Below are positions 14,189-21,971 of a stretch of 33,864 nt of DNA, one piece after another (the first letter of the stretch is position 1; each line of letters starts with the position of its first letter). The notes under the pieces were generated by a model that made no database searches, was not told the DNA's origin, and worked only from the letters and a program-made list of their open reading frames with translations. The DNA comes from Acidobacteriota bacterium. GTDB lineage: Bacteria > Acidobacteriota > UBA4820 > DSQY01. The translations under genes were made by a program, and so were the position numbers. The DNA is taken from the NCBI GenBank assembly GCA_040752915.1, contig JBFMHB010000035.1, positions 1-33,864 on the forward strand, given 5' to 3'.

Positions 14189-17077
14189 CTACGGCCACTG
14201 CCAGGTGAGGGTCTGGGTGCCGCCGTCGGGATTCTGAAAGACGAATTCCGTGGCGGTGTCCTTCGGGACGGCCGCCTTGAGGGCCGAGCCGCCCTTGAGA
14301 ACGACCTTGGAGGTGCTCTTCCACGATACGTTCGTCCATTCGCTGCCGTTGATGAAGACGCGGATGCCGTTCTGAAGGTTCGTTCCCGTGGCGATGAACC
14401 GGAAGGGATTCGCCTTCTTGGCCATGGCCGTGACGCCGGGCGGAGGAACCACCGCGACGGACCCGGTCCGGATGCAGGTGATTGAACTGCACGACACCGT
14501 TAGGGTCCAGGTGTACGTCCCCGCAGTCGTATAGGTGTGAGACGGCGACGCACCCGTCCCATGGACGGATCCGTCCCCGAAGTCCCAGTCGTAGGCGAGG
14601 CTCCCCGAGTCGCAGAAGGGGTTGAGCGCCGCCGTGGCCGCGAACGAAACGGGCGATTGAACCGGGGCCTGTCCGGGAACGGTGGCGGTGCAGGAGAGGA
14701 CGCAGGGCGCAACGGTCACGTTTCCGCGCCTCAGGCACGTCCGTCCACCCTGGATCACCTCCAGGGTCCAGGCATAGTCGCCGGAGGCCACGTAGGCATG
14801 ATCGGTGATCGGCTCGAGGGAGTGAGGCGACCCGTCCCCGAAGTCCCAGTCGTAGGCGGGCGCGCCCACGCATCCCGCCGCGGCCACACCTCCCTGGAAG
14901 GTCAGGCTGGCCCCAGGGGCGCCCGCTCGGGGCACGGTGGCCGTGCATCCTACGGCGCAGTCCTCCTCCACGTAGGCGCTGAATCCATTGCCCACGCCCA
15001 CGGCCGAGGCGGTCCCCGGTGGCGCCACTTGAACCGGAGTCAGGCGCTGGGCGGTGGTCCCGTCCCCCAGTTTTCCTCCCGTGTTGTCGCCCCAGGCCCA
15101 GACGCTCCCGTCGTCTTTCAGGGCCACCGTGTGGGTCCCCGAACAGGCCACGGAGACCACGCCTACACCCACGAGCACCGGGCTCGTCCGCGTGGTCGTC
15201 GTACCGTCCCCGATCATCCCCTTGTTGTTGTAGCCCCACCCCCAGAGGGTGCCGTCCTCCAGGACCGCGAAGCTCACCTCCCCCCCCGCGAAGACCGCCG
15301 CCGCAGGCCCAGGCAGGCCCGTCACGGGCACGGGTGTGAGGCGGACGGTGGTCGTTCCATCCCCGATTTGCCCCCGGGTGTTCTCCCCCCAGGCCACGAC
15401 CGAGCCGTCCTCGAGCCGCGCCAGACCATGCGCGCTTCCCGCGGCCAGGTCCTCCGCCGTCGTCACGCCGCTCACCTGGACGGGCGTCGTCGTGGAGGTG
15501 GTGGTTCCATCTCCGAGGCGCCCCGAGCCGTTGTTGCCCCACCCCCATACGGTGCCGTCCGATTTTAGAACCAGGGAGAAATCTGCCCCGGAGGCCGCCT
15601 GGAGCGCGTCGCTCAACCCGGCCTTCTGAGAGGGAACATAGGAGTAGCCTTGGAGGTACCCCCCCCACCACCAGACCGTTCCGTCGGACCGGATGGCCGT
15701 CGTGTGCGAGGTTCCCTCCGACAGGTGGACCACGTTCGTCAGGCTTCCCGCCCGGACGGGCGAGGAGGCCGGGGTCTCGTCGAGGCCCGTTCCCAGCCGG
15801 CCGCTCAGGTTGTAGCCCCACCCCCAGGCGGTCCCGTCCTCGGCGAGGGCCGCCGCTTGCTGGTGCCCTCCCGAAACCATGGAGAAAGGCTGGCATCCCG
15901 CCACGGGGCCGAAGGTCCACCTCTCGTAGGTCCTACCGTCCCCGAGCTGCCCGGAATCGTTGGCGCCCCAGACCCAGGCGCTCCCGTCGGGTTTCACGGC
16001 CCCCACGGTCTTTCCAAAGGCCGCCAGGGAGGAGGCCGTTCCGAGGGCCGACGCCGGCGCCGGAGTGAATCCGGACGTGGTCGTGCCGCGCCCGAGCTGG
16101 CCGTACCCGTTGTTTCCCCACCCCCAGGCCGTCCCATCGGCCTCCAGGGCCAAGAAGCAGAGGTAGCCCCCCGCGATGGAGGCGATGGGGGGGAGGCCGG
16201 AAACCTGACCGGGCACGTTCCGGGTTGCGATCATTCCCCACGTCCATACCGTTCCGTCGGCCTTGAGGGCCGCGGCGGACAGGTAGGCCGAGGCGATTCC
16301 CGTCACCCCCGTCAGACCCGTGACTTGGACGGGCGTGGCGCGGTTCGTCCCCGTCCCATCCCCCAGGGCCCCGTAAACGTTGTACCCCCAGGCCCAGACC
16401 GTCCCATCCTGCAAGACGGCGTACGTGGTATACAGGTGGGCCGCCACGGCGAGGGCGGGACCCAGCCCGGCGACGGGGGCGGGGGAGGGCCTTTGGGTGG
16501 TCGTGCCGTCCCCCAAGTACCCGTAAGCATTGCCCCCCCACGTCCAGACCGTTCCCGCGCCGTCCAAGGCTACGGTATGGTCGAATCCTGCGCTGACCTG
16601 GCGGACGTCCGTGAGGCCCGTCACCTGTACAGGTTCGTAGCGGTGCGTGGTGGTGCCGTCGCCCAGGCAGCCACTGCCGTTGTATCCCCAGGCCCACAGA
16701 TTGTGATTCGGGTCCAGGGCGAAGGAGCAACAGTTCCCGGCCCGGACCTTTGTGATGCCCGAGAGAAGGTGCACGGCGCCGGGCGTGGGCCGGTACGAGG
16801 TAGTACCGTCGCCCAACTGTCCGTATGTGTTATCCCCCCAGGCCCACACCGTGCCATCCTCGAGGAGCGCCAGGGTGTGGGTCTCCCCCGGAGATAAGGC
16901 CAGCGCATTCTGGGGCAGGTTCGCCTGCACCGGAAAGGGGGAGCAGACGCGGCTGCCGTCACCCAGTTCCCCCCACAGGCCCCGGCCCGCCGTCTGCACG
17001 GGCCCCGCCGCCCACAAAGCCATCCCTGCCAACACCCCAATGCATACCGCTATCAGGATTCTCTCCGTCGCGCGCAT
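14189..17077 (-). CDS. Large exported RCC1-repeat protein with two PKD domains and IPT-like C-terminus (copy 1)
   Basis: A 962-residue protein. The N-terminus MRATERILIAVCIGVLAGMALW is a signal peptide or anchor. Residues ~31-703 hold 14 RCC1 repeats of pattern W.WG.N..GQLGDGTT...PV.V.GL; the sixth (WTWGMIATRN) and tenth (WWWGGYLQGY) lack the GQLGDGTT loop. Two PKD domains follow (about 704-790 and 791-877), each with YDWDFGDGS and paired cysteines, then an 85-residue IPT/TIG-like module (878-962) starting near VTAMAKKANPFR. RCC1 repeats make seven-bladed propellers, so 14 suggest two propellers. The eukaryotic Ran-exchange function should not be transferred: this is an extracytoplasmic, probably surface or secreted, protein of unknown role. 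ATG 17077 follows GGGGAGGGG. A full-length paralog lies at 28257-31187. Confidence 0.9.
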   Translation of the reverse strand: MRATERILIAVCIGVLAGMALWAAGPVQTAGRGLWGELGDGSRVCSPFPVQANLPQNALALSPGETHTLALLEDGTVWAWGDNTYGQLGDGTTSYRPTPGAVHLLSGITKVRAGNCCSFALDPNHNLWAWGYNGSGCLGDGTTTHRYEPVQVTGLTDVRQVSAGFDHTVALDGAGTVWTWGGNAYGYLGDGTTTQRPSPAPVAGLGPALAVAAHLYTTYAVLQDGTVWAWGYNVYGALGDGTGTNRATPVQVTGLTGVTGIASAYLSAAALKADGTVWTWGMIATRNVPGQVSGLPPIASIAGGYLCFLALEADGTAWGWGNNGYGQLGRGTTTSGFTPAPASALGTASSLAAFGKTVGAVKPDGSAWVWGANDSGQLGDGRTYERWTFGPVAGCQPFSMVSGGHQQAAALAEDGTAWGWGYNLSGRLGTGLDETPASSPVRAGSLTNVVHLSEGTSHTTAIRSDGTVWWWGGYLQGYSYVPSQKAGLSDALQAASGADFSLVLKSDGTVWGWGNNGSGRLGDGTTTSTTTPVQVSGVTTAEDLAAGSAHGLARLEDGSVVAWGENTRGQIGDGTTTVRLTPVPVTGLPGPAAAVFAGGEVSFAVLEDGTLWGWGYNNKGMIGDGTTTTRTSPVLVGVGVVSVACSGTHTVALKDDGSVWAWGDNTGGKLGDGTTAQRLTPVQVAPPGTASAVGVGNGFSAYVEEDCAVGCTATVPRAGAPGASLTFQGGVAAAGCVGAPAYDWDFGDGSPHSLEPITDHAYVASGDYAWTLEVIQGGRTCLRRGNVTVAPCVLSCTATVPGQAPVQSPVSFAATAALNPFCDSGSLAYDWDFGDGSVHGTGASPSHTYTTAGTYTWTLTVSCSSITCIRTGSVAVVPPPGVTAMAKKANPFRFIATGTNLQNGIRVFINGSEWTNVSWKSTSKVVLKGGSALKAAVPKDTATEFVFQNPDGGTQTLTWQWP
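14969..16987 (-). repeat. Coding RCC1 repeat array, 14 units
   Basis: Tandem units of roughly 45-55 codons encode the propeller repeats of the RCC1 protein. The most conserved stretch, coding GQLGDGTTT, recurs at DNA level as variants of GTCGTGCCGTCCCC on the plus strand. The units are diverged, so this is an old protein-domain repeat and not a recent DNA tandem duplication. Confidence 0.8.
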
Positions 17078-17127
17078 GGACCCCTCCCCGAGCCGGGCTG
17101 GATGACTTCGTCGCCGATCTTGAAGTT

Positions 17128-17154
17128 ATTATAGGCCTCTCAGGCCAAATTCAA
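17128..17154 (-). promoter_or_regulatory. Promoter of RCC1 gene copy 1
   Basis: On the minus strand, TATAAT (17133-17128) is an exact -10. TTGAAT (17154-17149, 4 of 6) lies 15 nt upstream, which is short. The spacer contains a small inverted repeat, GGCCT-GAG-AGGCC, that could bind a regulator. The leader to the start codon at 17077 would be about 45 nt. Confidence 0.55.
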
Positions 17155-17330
17155 GAGCACGTTCCCGGCAACGCGAGCCATGGAGAGGCCATGGATGTGA
17201 AAGAACGAGATCCGCAGGATCCTTGGCGGCGCCAGGGCGCGGGACAGGCAGGGCCATATGCCGGATCTCCGCGCCACCAACGATGGCTCGCTCGGGCTAC
17301 CGGTCTCGCTGGTGCTCGCCGTCTTTCCCT

Positions 17331-19175
17331 TCAGCAGCACCGTTGGGGAACGCCCTCCCGAACGGGCGCGGGACCGAAGGCCTTGGGGGGGATGGGGCGG
17401 CCCCTCAGAGTGGCGATGCAGCGGCGCAGGGCGTCGGCCAGGATCACGACCACGAGGACCATCATGATCGCCGTGAGGGAGGCCTGAAGGTAGCCCTGGA
17501 AGGCTTTCCCGGCCTTGCGGGCGAGGGGGAGGTAGATGTTCACGATGCCCAGGGCTCCCGCCGTGAGGGTGGTGACGGCCACGAAGACCATGGGGACCGC
17601 CGTCGCCCACGCATACCGGGACTTCCCCATGTTCACCAGAAACGTGGTGCCGATGGCGAGGGCCACGGTGGCGAGGAGCTGGTTGGCCGTCCCTAACATG
17701 GGCCAGATCGTCTGAACGGAGCCCGTGTAGATGAAGTAGCCCCACGCCGCGCAGATGACCGTCGTGGTGGCCACGTTGCCGGGGAGCCAGGAGGGGTTCC
17801 CCATGGGTTTGTAGTAATTGCCCAGGAACTCCTGGAGGAGGAAACGCGCCACGCGCGTGCCCGCGTCGATGGTCGTCAGGATGAACAGGGCCTCGAACAT
17901 GATGGCGAAGTGGTACCAGATGGCCATGAAGGGCCGCAGGCCGGGAATGGCCCCGAAGATCTCCGCCATGCCCACGGCCAGCGTGACCGCCCCTCCGGCC
18001 CGCCCCGTCACGTCCTCGCCGACCTCGGCGTTGAGCCTGCCCAGGTCCACCGTGTCGAGGCCAAGGGCCTGAAAGGCCTCCGGGGAGAGATTGATGGCGT
18101 AGTAGTCTCCGGGATGGAGCGAGCAGGCGGCGATGAGGGCCACCACGCCCACGAGGCTCTCCATGAGCATGGCCCCGTAGCCGATGAAGCGCGTGTCGGT
18201 TTCCTTGTCCACCATCTTGGGAGTGGTTCCCGAGGAGACGAGGGAATGGAAGCCCGAAATGGCTCCGCAGGCGATGGTCACGAACATGAAGGGGAAGAGC
18301 TTCCCGGGGATGATGGGGCCGCCGCCGGAGACGAAGCGGGTGAAGGCCTCGAAGTGCAGGTCGGGCCGGACGATGAGCACGCCGGCGATGAGGGCGAAGA
18401 TGGTGCCCACCTTCATGTAGGAGGAGAGGTAATCCCGCGGGGCCAGGAGGAGCCAGACGGGCAGAACCGAGGCGGCGAATCCGTAGAGGGCCAGGAGGAT
18501 GGTCAGCTGATGGTGGCTGAAGGTGAAGGCCCCCGCGAACGAGGAGGCCGCCACGTATTTTCCCAGGATGACGCAGAGGACCAAGGCCGCCACGCCCGCG
18601 AGGGAGGGCCCCTTGATGGCTCCGGGCCGGACCTTGAACATGTAGAGCCCCATCACGACGGCGATGGGGATCGTCATGGCGATGGTGAAGGTGCCCCAGG
18701 GGGAGGCGGCCAGGGCGTTGACGACCACCAGGCCGAGCCCCGCCAGGGCCACGACGACGATGAAGAGCACGGCGATGCCGGCGGTGAAGGCCGCCACGGG
18801 CCCGATCTCTGCGCGGGCGATTTCCGGCAGGGAACGGCCGTTGTGCCGGACCGAGGCCACGAGGATCGTGAAGTCGTGGACGCACCCCGCGAGGACGGAC
18901 CCGGCGAGGAGCCAGAGAAGCCCGGGCGCCCAGCCGAACTGGGCGGCGAGGACGGGGCCCACGAGGGGGCCCGCGCCCGCGATGGCCGCGAAATGGTGGC
19001 CGAAGAGGACCCATTTGTTCATGGGGACGTAGTTGTGGCCGTCCTCGAACCGGTGCGAAGGCATCTCCCGGCTCGGATCCAGGGCGAGGGCCTTGGCCGC
19101 GAGGAAGGCGCTGTAGTACCTGTACCCCAGCGCCAGGACGCACAGGGCGCCCACCATGATGGGAAACGAGTTCAT
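17331..19175 (-). CDS. cstA: CstA-family carbon starvation transporter
   Basis: A 614-residue, highly hydrophobic membrane protein with many transmembrane helices. Family hallmarks are visible: YYSAFLAAKALALD near the N-terminus, RFEDGHNYVPMNKWVLFGHHFAAIAGAGPLVGPVLAAQ, HDFTILVASVRHNGRSL, HSLVSSGTTPKMV, EALFILTTIDAGTRVARF and GTANQLLATVAL. CstA proteins import small nutrients on carbon starvation; pyruvate and peptides are reported for enterobacterial members. At 614 residues it is shorter than E. coli CstA (about 700), as many non-enterobacterial members are. ATG 19175 has GGGGAGGGGGG upstream. It is last in the run of leftward beta-oxidation genes, 79 nt after the racemase gene, and may have its own promoter (19205-19233). 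The substrate here is not determinable from sequence. Confidence 0.93.
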   Translation of the reverse strand: MNSFPIMVGALCVLALGYRYYSAFLAAKALALDPSREMPSHRFEDGHNYVPMNKWVLFGHHFAAIAGAGPLVGPVLAAQFGWAPGLLWLLAGSVLAGCVHDFTILVASVRHNGRSLPEIARAEIGPVAAFTAGIAVLFIVVVALAGLGLVVVNALAASPWGTFTIAMTIPIAVVMGLYMFKVRPGAIKGPSLAGVAALVLCVILGKYVAASSFAGAFTFSHHQLTILLALYGFAASVLPVWLLLAPRDYLSSYMKVGTIFALIAGVLIVRPDLHFEAFTRFVSGGGPIIPGKLFPFMFVTIACGAISGFHSLVSSGTTPKMVDKETDTRFIGYGAMLMESLVGVVALIAACSLHPGDYYAINLSPEAFQALGLDTVDLGRLNAEVGEDVTGRAGGAVTLAVGMAEIFGAIPGLRPFMAIWYHFAIMFEALFILTTIDAGTRVARFLLQEFLGNYYKPMGNPSWLPGNVATTTVICAAWGYFIYTGSVQTIWPMLGTANQLLATVALAIGTTFLVNMGKSRYAWATAVPMVFVAVTTLTAGALGIVNIYLPLARKAGKAFQGYLQASLTAIMMVLVVVILADALRRCIATLRGRPIPPKAFGPAPVREGVPQRCC

Positions 19176-19204
19176 GAGTCCCCCCTCCCCCGATGCAAGG
19201 CCAC

Positions 19205-19233
19205 AATGTACGCGCCCGGCCTTCGAGGCGCAA
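19205..19233 (-). promoter_or_regulatory. Candidate promoter of cstA
   Basis: On the minus strand, TTGCGC (19233-19228), a 17-nt spacer and TACATT (19210-19205). The hexamers are weak matches but the spacing is ideal and the position is right for the gap before cstA. Confidence 0.4.
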
Positions 19234-19254
19234 GGAGGGAGGCCCGGCCCCGAA

Positions 19255-20325
19255 TCAGCCGCCGGTCCACCTCGCCGTATGCTCGCCCAGCCGGGGAACG
19301 GGCCCCGCGCCGGGGCGTCCGTAAGACGCGAGGAGCGCAGGAAACGGGAAGCCTACCCCGGCGCCCCCCGCCAGGGCGAGGGACCGCACGGCCTCCAGGT
19401 CCCGCACCGGAGAAACGGGAAGCCCGAGAACGCGGAAGCGCTCGGTCCACCATGCGGCAGGCCTTCGCGCGATGGCCTGCGCGATGCGCGCGGCGGCGGC
19501 CGCGCCGACTTCCCCCCGCTCCAGGGCGGCGCCCGCGAGATCGGGAAGGCCCACCTCCTTGAGGAAGGCGTCCCAGAATTTGGGCTCCAGGCAGCAGACC
19601 GCGATCTCCCGCCCGTCGGAGCCGGCGTAGAGCCGGTACGCGGGACACCGGCCCGAAAGCATGTCCTCGCCGAGGCCTCCGCCTCCCGCCGCGAGGTCCG
19701 CCAAGGGCCAGGCCAGAAAGGGCGCCGAGGCGGCCGAGAGGGGCTGGTCCAGAAAGCGCCCCCTGCCCGTGCGGCTTCGTTCCAGGAGCGCCGCCAGGAG
19801 CGCCGTGAGCCCCAGGACCCCGCCCGCTATGTCCGAAACGGGCAGCCGGGGCATTCCCGGAGGGAAAAGGGAAAGGAGTCCCGAGGAGGCGGTGAAGTTC
19901 AGGTCGTGGCCCACGGCATCCCGGTCGGGGCCCGTGTGGCCGTAGCCCGACATGGAGAGGTAGATGAGGCCCGGGTTCACGGCCATCATCCTCTCCCAGC
20001 CCAGGCCCCACCCCTCCATCGTTCCCGGCCGGAAGCTCTCCACGAGGACGTCGGCGTGGCGGCACATCCTCCTCAGGGACGCGGCTCCCGCCTCCTCCCG
20101 CAGGTCCAGGCAGACGGACTCGGCCCCCCGGCACAGGGAGGCGAAGGCCGCCCCGACGCCGCTTTCCGGGTCCAGGGGCGGAGCGTGGCGGAGAGGGTCC
20201 CCCGCGGTGGGGTCCTCCACCTTGGCCACGGTGGCGCCCAAATCCAGGGCCAGGCGGTCGAGGACGGCCCCGGGAAGCATGCGCGAGGCGTCCACGATCA
20301 CGGTCCCCGTCAGGGGTCCTTCCAT
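19255..20325 (-). CDS. Alpha-methylacyl-CoA racemase (CaiB/BaiF family III)
   Basis: A 356-residue family III CoA-transferase fold protein. It resembles mycobacterial Mcr/AMACR more than true CoA transferases. FRPGTMEGWGLGWERM and GYGHTGPDRDAVGHDLNF match the racemase pattern, and DMLSGRCPAYRLY, then DGREIAVCCLEPKFW, align with the Mcr region before its catalytic Glu. Predicted catalytic residues are His140 (GHD), Asp165 (VSDIAGG) and Glu247 (LEPKF). The enzyme would epimerise (2R)- to (2S)-2-methylacyl-CoA so that methyl-branched chains can enter beta-oxidation. ATG 20325 follows GGGAGGAAACG. It is 43 nt downstream of the dehydrogenase-SCP2 gene in the same leftward cluster, which supports this role. 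A CoA transferase cannot be excluded without biochemistry. Confidence 0.82.
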   Translation of the reverse strand: MEGPLTGTVIVDASRMLPGAVLDRLALDLGATVAKVEDPTAGDPLRHAPPLDPESGVGAAFASLCRGAESVCLDLREEAGAASLRRMCRHADVLVESFRPGTMEGWGLGWERMMAVNPGLIYLSMSGYGHTGPDRDAVGHDLNFTASSGLLSLFPPGMPRLPVSDIAGGVLGLTALLAALLERSRTGRGRFLDQPLSAASAPFLAWPLADLAAGGGGLGEDMLSGRCPAYRLYAGSDGREIAVCCLEPKFWDAFLKEVGLPDLAGAALERGEVGAAAAARIAQAIARRPAAWWTERFRVLGLPVSPVRDLEAVRSLALAGGAGVGFPFPALLASYGRPGAGPVPRLGEHTARWTGG

Positions 20326-20368
20326 CGTTTCCTCCCTGCCCGTTCCAGGATGCCCCCCGATCCCTCGA

Positions 20369-21970
20369 TCACCCTTCGAGGGGCCGGAAGGCCTTGATGA
20401 ACTGCATCATCTCCGTCAGGTTGGTGACGCGCACCCGGCCCATGAGGAAGGCCGTCTGCGGGTTCATCTTCCCGGTCTCGATGGCGAGGAAGGTCTCCTC
20501 CTTCATCTCCACAATGCAGTCCGGGGAACCCGCGAGGCCCTCCTCCACCGTGCACGCGCCGTTTTCGATGCGCACGGTCCAATCGGGATGCTCGGAGTTC
20601 TTCAGCCGGTAGTGGAAGGTGCTCTTCCAGCCTTCGGCCTTGTCGGCGCGCAGCCGCCCGGGCAGGGACCTGGCGATGCGCTCCACGGTCCAGGGTTCGG
20701 CGGCGGACGGCGTCTGGGCGGCGGGATTCTCGGAAGGTTCCATGGTGGGCTCTCTCCTTTGGGAAGACGGGGCGGTCGGGGCCGCCTTGCGCTCCTGGGC
20801 CCCTGCGCGTTCGAGGAGCGATCGGGCGACGATTTCGCGCATGATTTCGGAGGTTCCTCCCGCGAGGGTGGCGGCTCGGGCGTCCCGGAAAAAGCGCGCC
20901 AGCGGGTACTCTTCCATGAACCCGTAGCCCCCGTAGCACTGGAGGCAGGCGTCCGCCATTCGGACGGAGAGTTCGGTGGCCACCAGCTTGGCCATGGCCG
21001 CCTCGGTGACGGCGGGGCGGCCCTCTCCGACGAGGCCGGCGCAGTGGTAGGTGAGGCGGCGGGCCGCTTCGAGCTGGGCGGCGAGGTCCGCCAACCGGTG
21101 GGTGAGGGCCTGAAAGCGGGTCAGCGGGCGCCCGAAGGCGGTGCGGCTCTTCATGTAGGCGAGCGTCTCCTCCAGGGCGAGGTCCGCGCTCCCTACCGCG
21201 ATGGCGGCGGCGCACAGGCGCTCCAGGGCGAAGGCCCCGACGATGAGCTCGAAGCCCCGGCCTTCCTCTCCCACGAGGTTTTCGGCCGGCACCCGCGCGT
21301 CCTGGAAGGCCAGCTCCGCCGTGTCGGAGGCGTGCCAGCCCATCTTCTTCAATCGGCGCGAGACGGAGACCCCAGGCGTGTCGGCATCCACCACGAGAAG
21401 GCTCAGGCCCTCGGCTCCCTCTCCCCCGGTGCGGACGGCCATTGTGTAGAAATCGCCCGAGACTCCGTTCGTGATGAAGGTCTTGGCGCCGTTCACCACG
21501 TAGGCGTCCCCCTCCCGGACCGCCCGGGTCCGGAGGGAAGCCACGTCGGAGCCCGCGTCGGGCTCGGTGATGGCCAGAGCGCCCACCTTGGCCCCCCGGA
21601 TGGAGGGCTCCCAGTAGCGCCTCTTGAGGGCCTGGCTCCCCGCCGCGGCGATGTGGGCGGTGGCCATGAACTGCTGGACGGACACGGAGGCGCAGAATCC
21701 CCCCATCCGCGAGCGCGGCAGTTCCTCCAGAAAGGCCACGGCCATGAGGACATCCGCGCCCGCCCCGCCGTATTCCTCGGGAGCCGTGATGCCCAGGAAG
21801 CCGAGGTCTCCCATCCGGAGATAGATCTCCCGGGGGATGCGGCCCGCCGCCTCCCATTCCTCGGCGTGGGGGGCCACCTCCTTCACCAGGAAGGACCGCA
21901 CGGCCTTCCGGAAGGCCTCGTGTTCGGAGGTCCAACCGAAGCCGTTCATGGGATCGCCTCCGATAGACAT
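20369..21970 (-). CDS. Acyl-CoA dehydrogenase fused to a C-terminal SCP2 sterol-carrier domain
   Basis: A 533-residue fusion. Residues 8-390 form an acyl-CoA dehydrogenase: ITEPDAGSDVASLRT and TFITNGVSGD are FAD/substrate signatures, then RTAFGRPLTRFQ, QCYGGYGFMEEYPLARFFRDAR and AGGTSEIMREI. The usual MCAD-type catalytic Glu position (YEGT) is Gly371, but Glu250 (FALERL) sits where isovaleryl- and long-chain-type enzymes keep their base, so activity is still likely. After a Pro/Ala/Ser linker (390-425), residues 426-533 form an SCP2-like lipid-binding domain (VRIENGACTVEEG, DCIVEMKEETFLAIETGKMNPQTAFLMGRV). ATG 21970 starts 1 nt after the ligase stop and has GGAGGG upstream; ATG 21949, also with GGAGG, is equally possible. 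An internal start may give free SCP2. Confidence 0.9.
   Translation of the reverse strand: MSIGGDPMNGFGWTSEHEAFRKAVRSFLVKEVAPHAEEWEAAGRIPREIYLRMGDLGFLGITAPEEYGGAGADVLMAVAFLEELPRSRMGGFCASVSVQQFMATAHIAAAGSQALKRRYWEPSIRGAKVGALAITEPDAGSDVASLRTRAVREGDAYVVNGAKTFITNGVSGDFYTMAVRTGGEGAEGLSLLVVDADTPGVSVSRRLKKMGWHASDTAELAFQDARVPAENLVGEEGRGFELIVGAFALERLCAAAIAVGSADLALEETLAYMKSRTAFGRPLTRFQALTHRLADLAAQLEAARRLTYHCAGLVGEGRPAVTEAAMAKLVATELSVRMADACLQCYGGYGFMEEYPLARFFRDARAATLAGGTSEIMREIVARSLLERAGAQERKAAPTAPSSQRREPTMEPSENPAAQTPSAAEPWTVERIARSLPGRLRADKAEGWKSTFHYRLKNSEHPDWTVRIENGACTVEEGLAGSPDCIVEMKEETFLAIETGKMNPQTAFLMGRVRVTNLTEMMQFIKAFRPLEG
20741..20760 (-). promoter_or_regulatory. Possible internal ribosome-binding site and start for free SCP2
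   Basis: Inside the fusion gene, AAAGGAG (20760-20754) lies 10 nt before an in-frame ATG (20743-20741, residue Met410). Starting there would give a 124-residue SCP2 protein covering the whole domain. The position at the linker makes a second product plausible, but it is not proven. Confidence 0.4.
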
Positions 21971-21971
21971 T

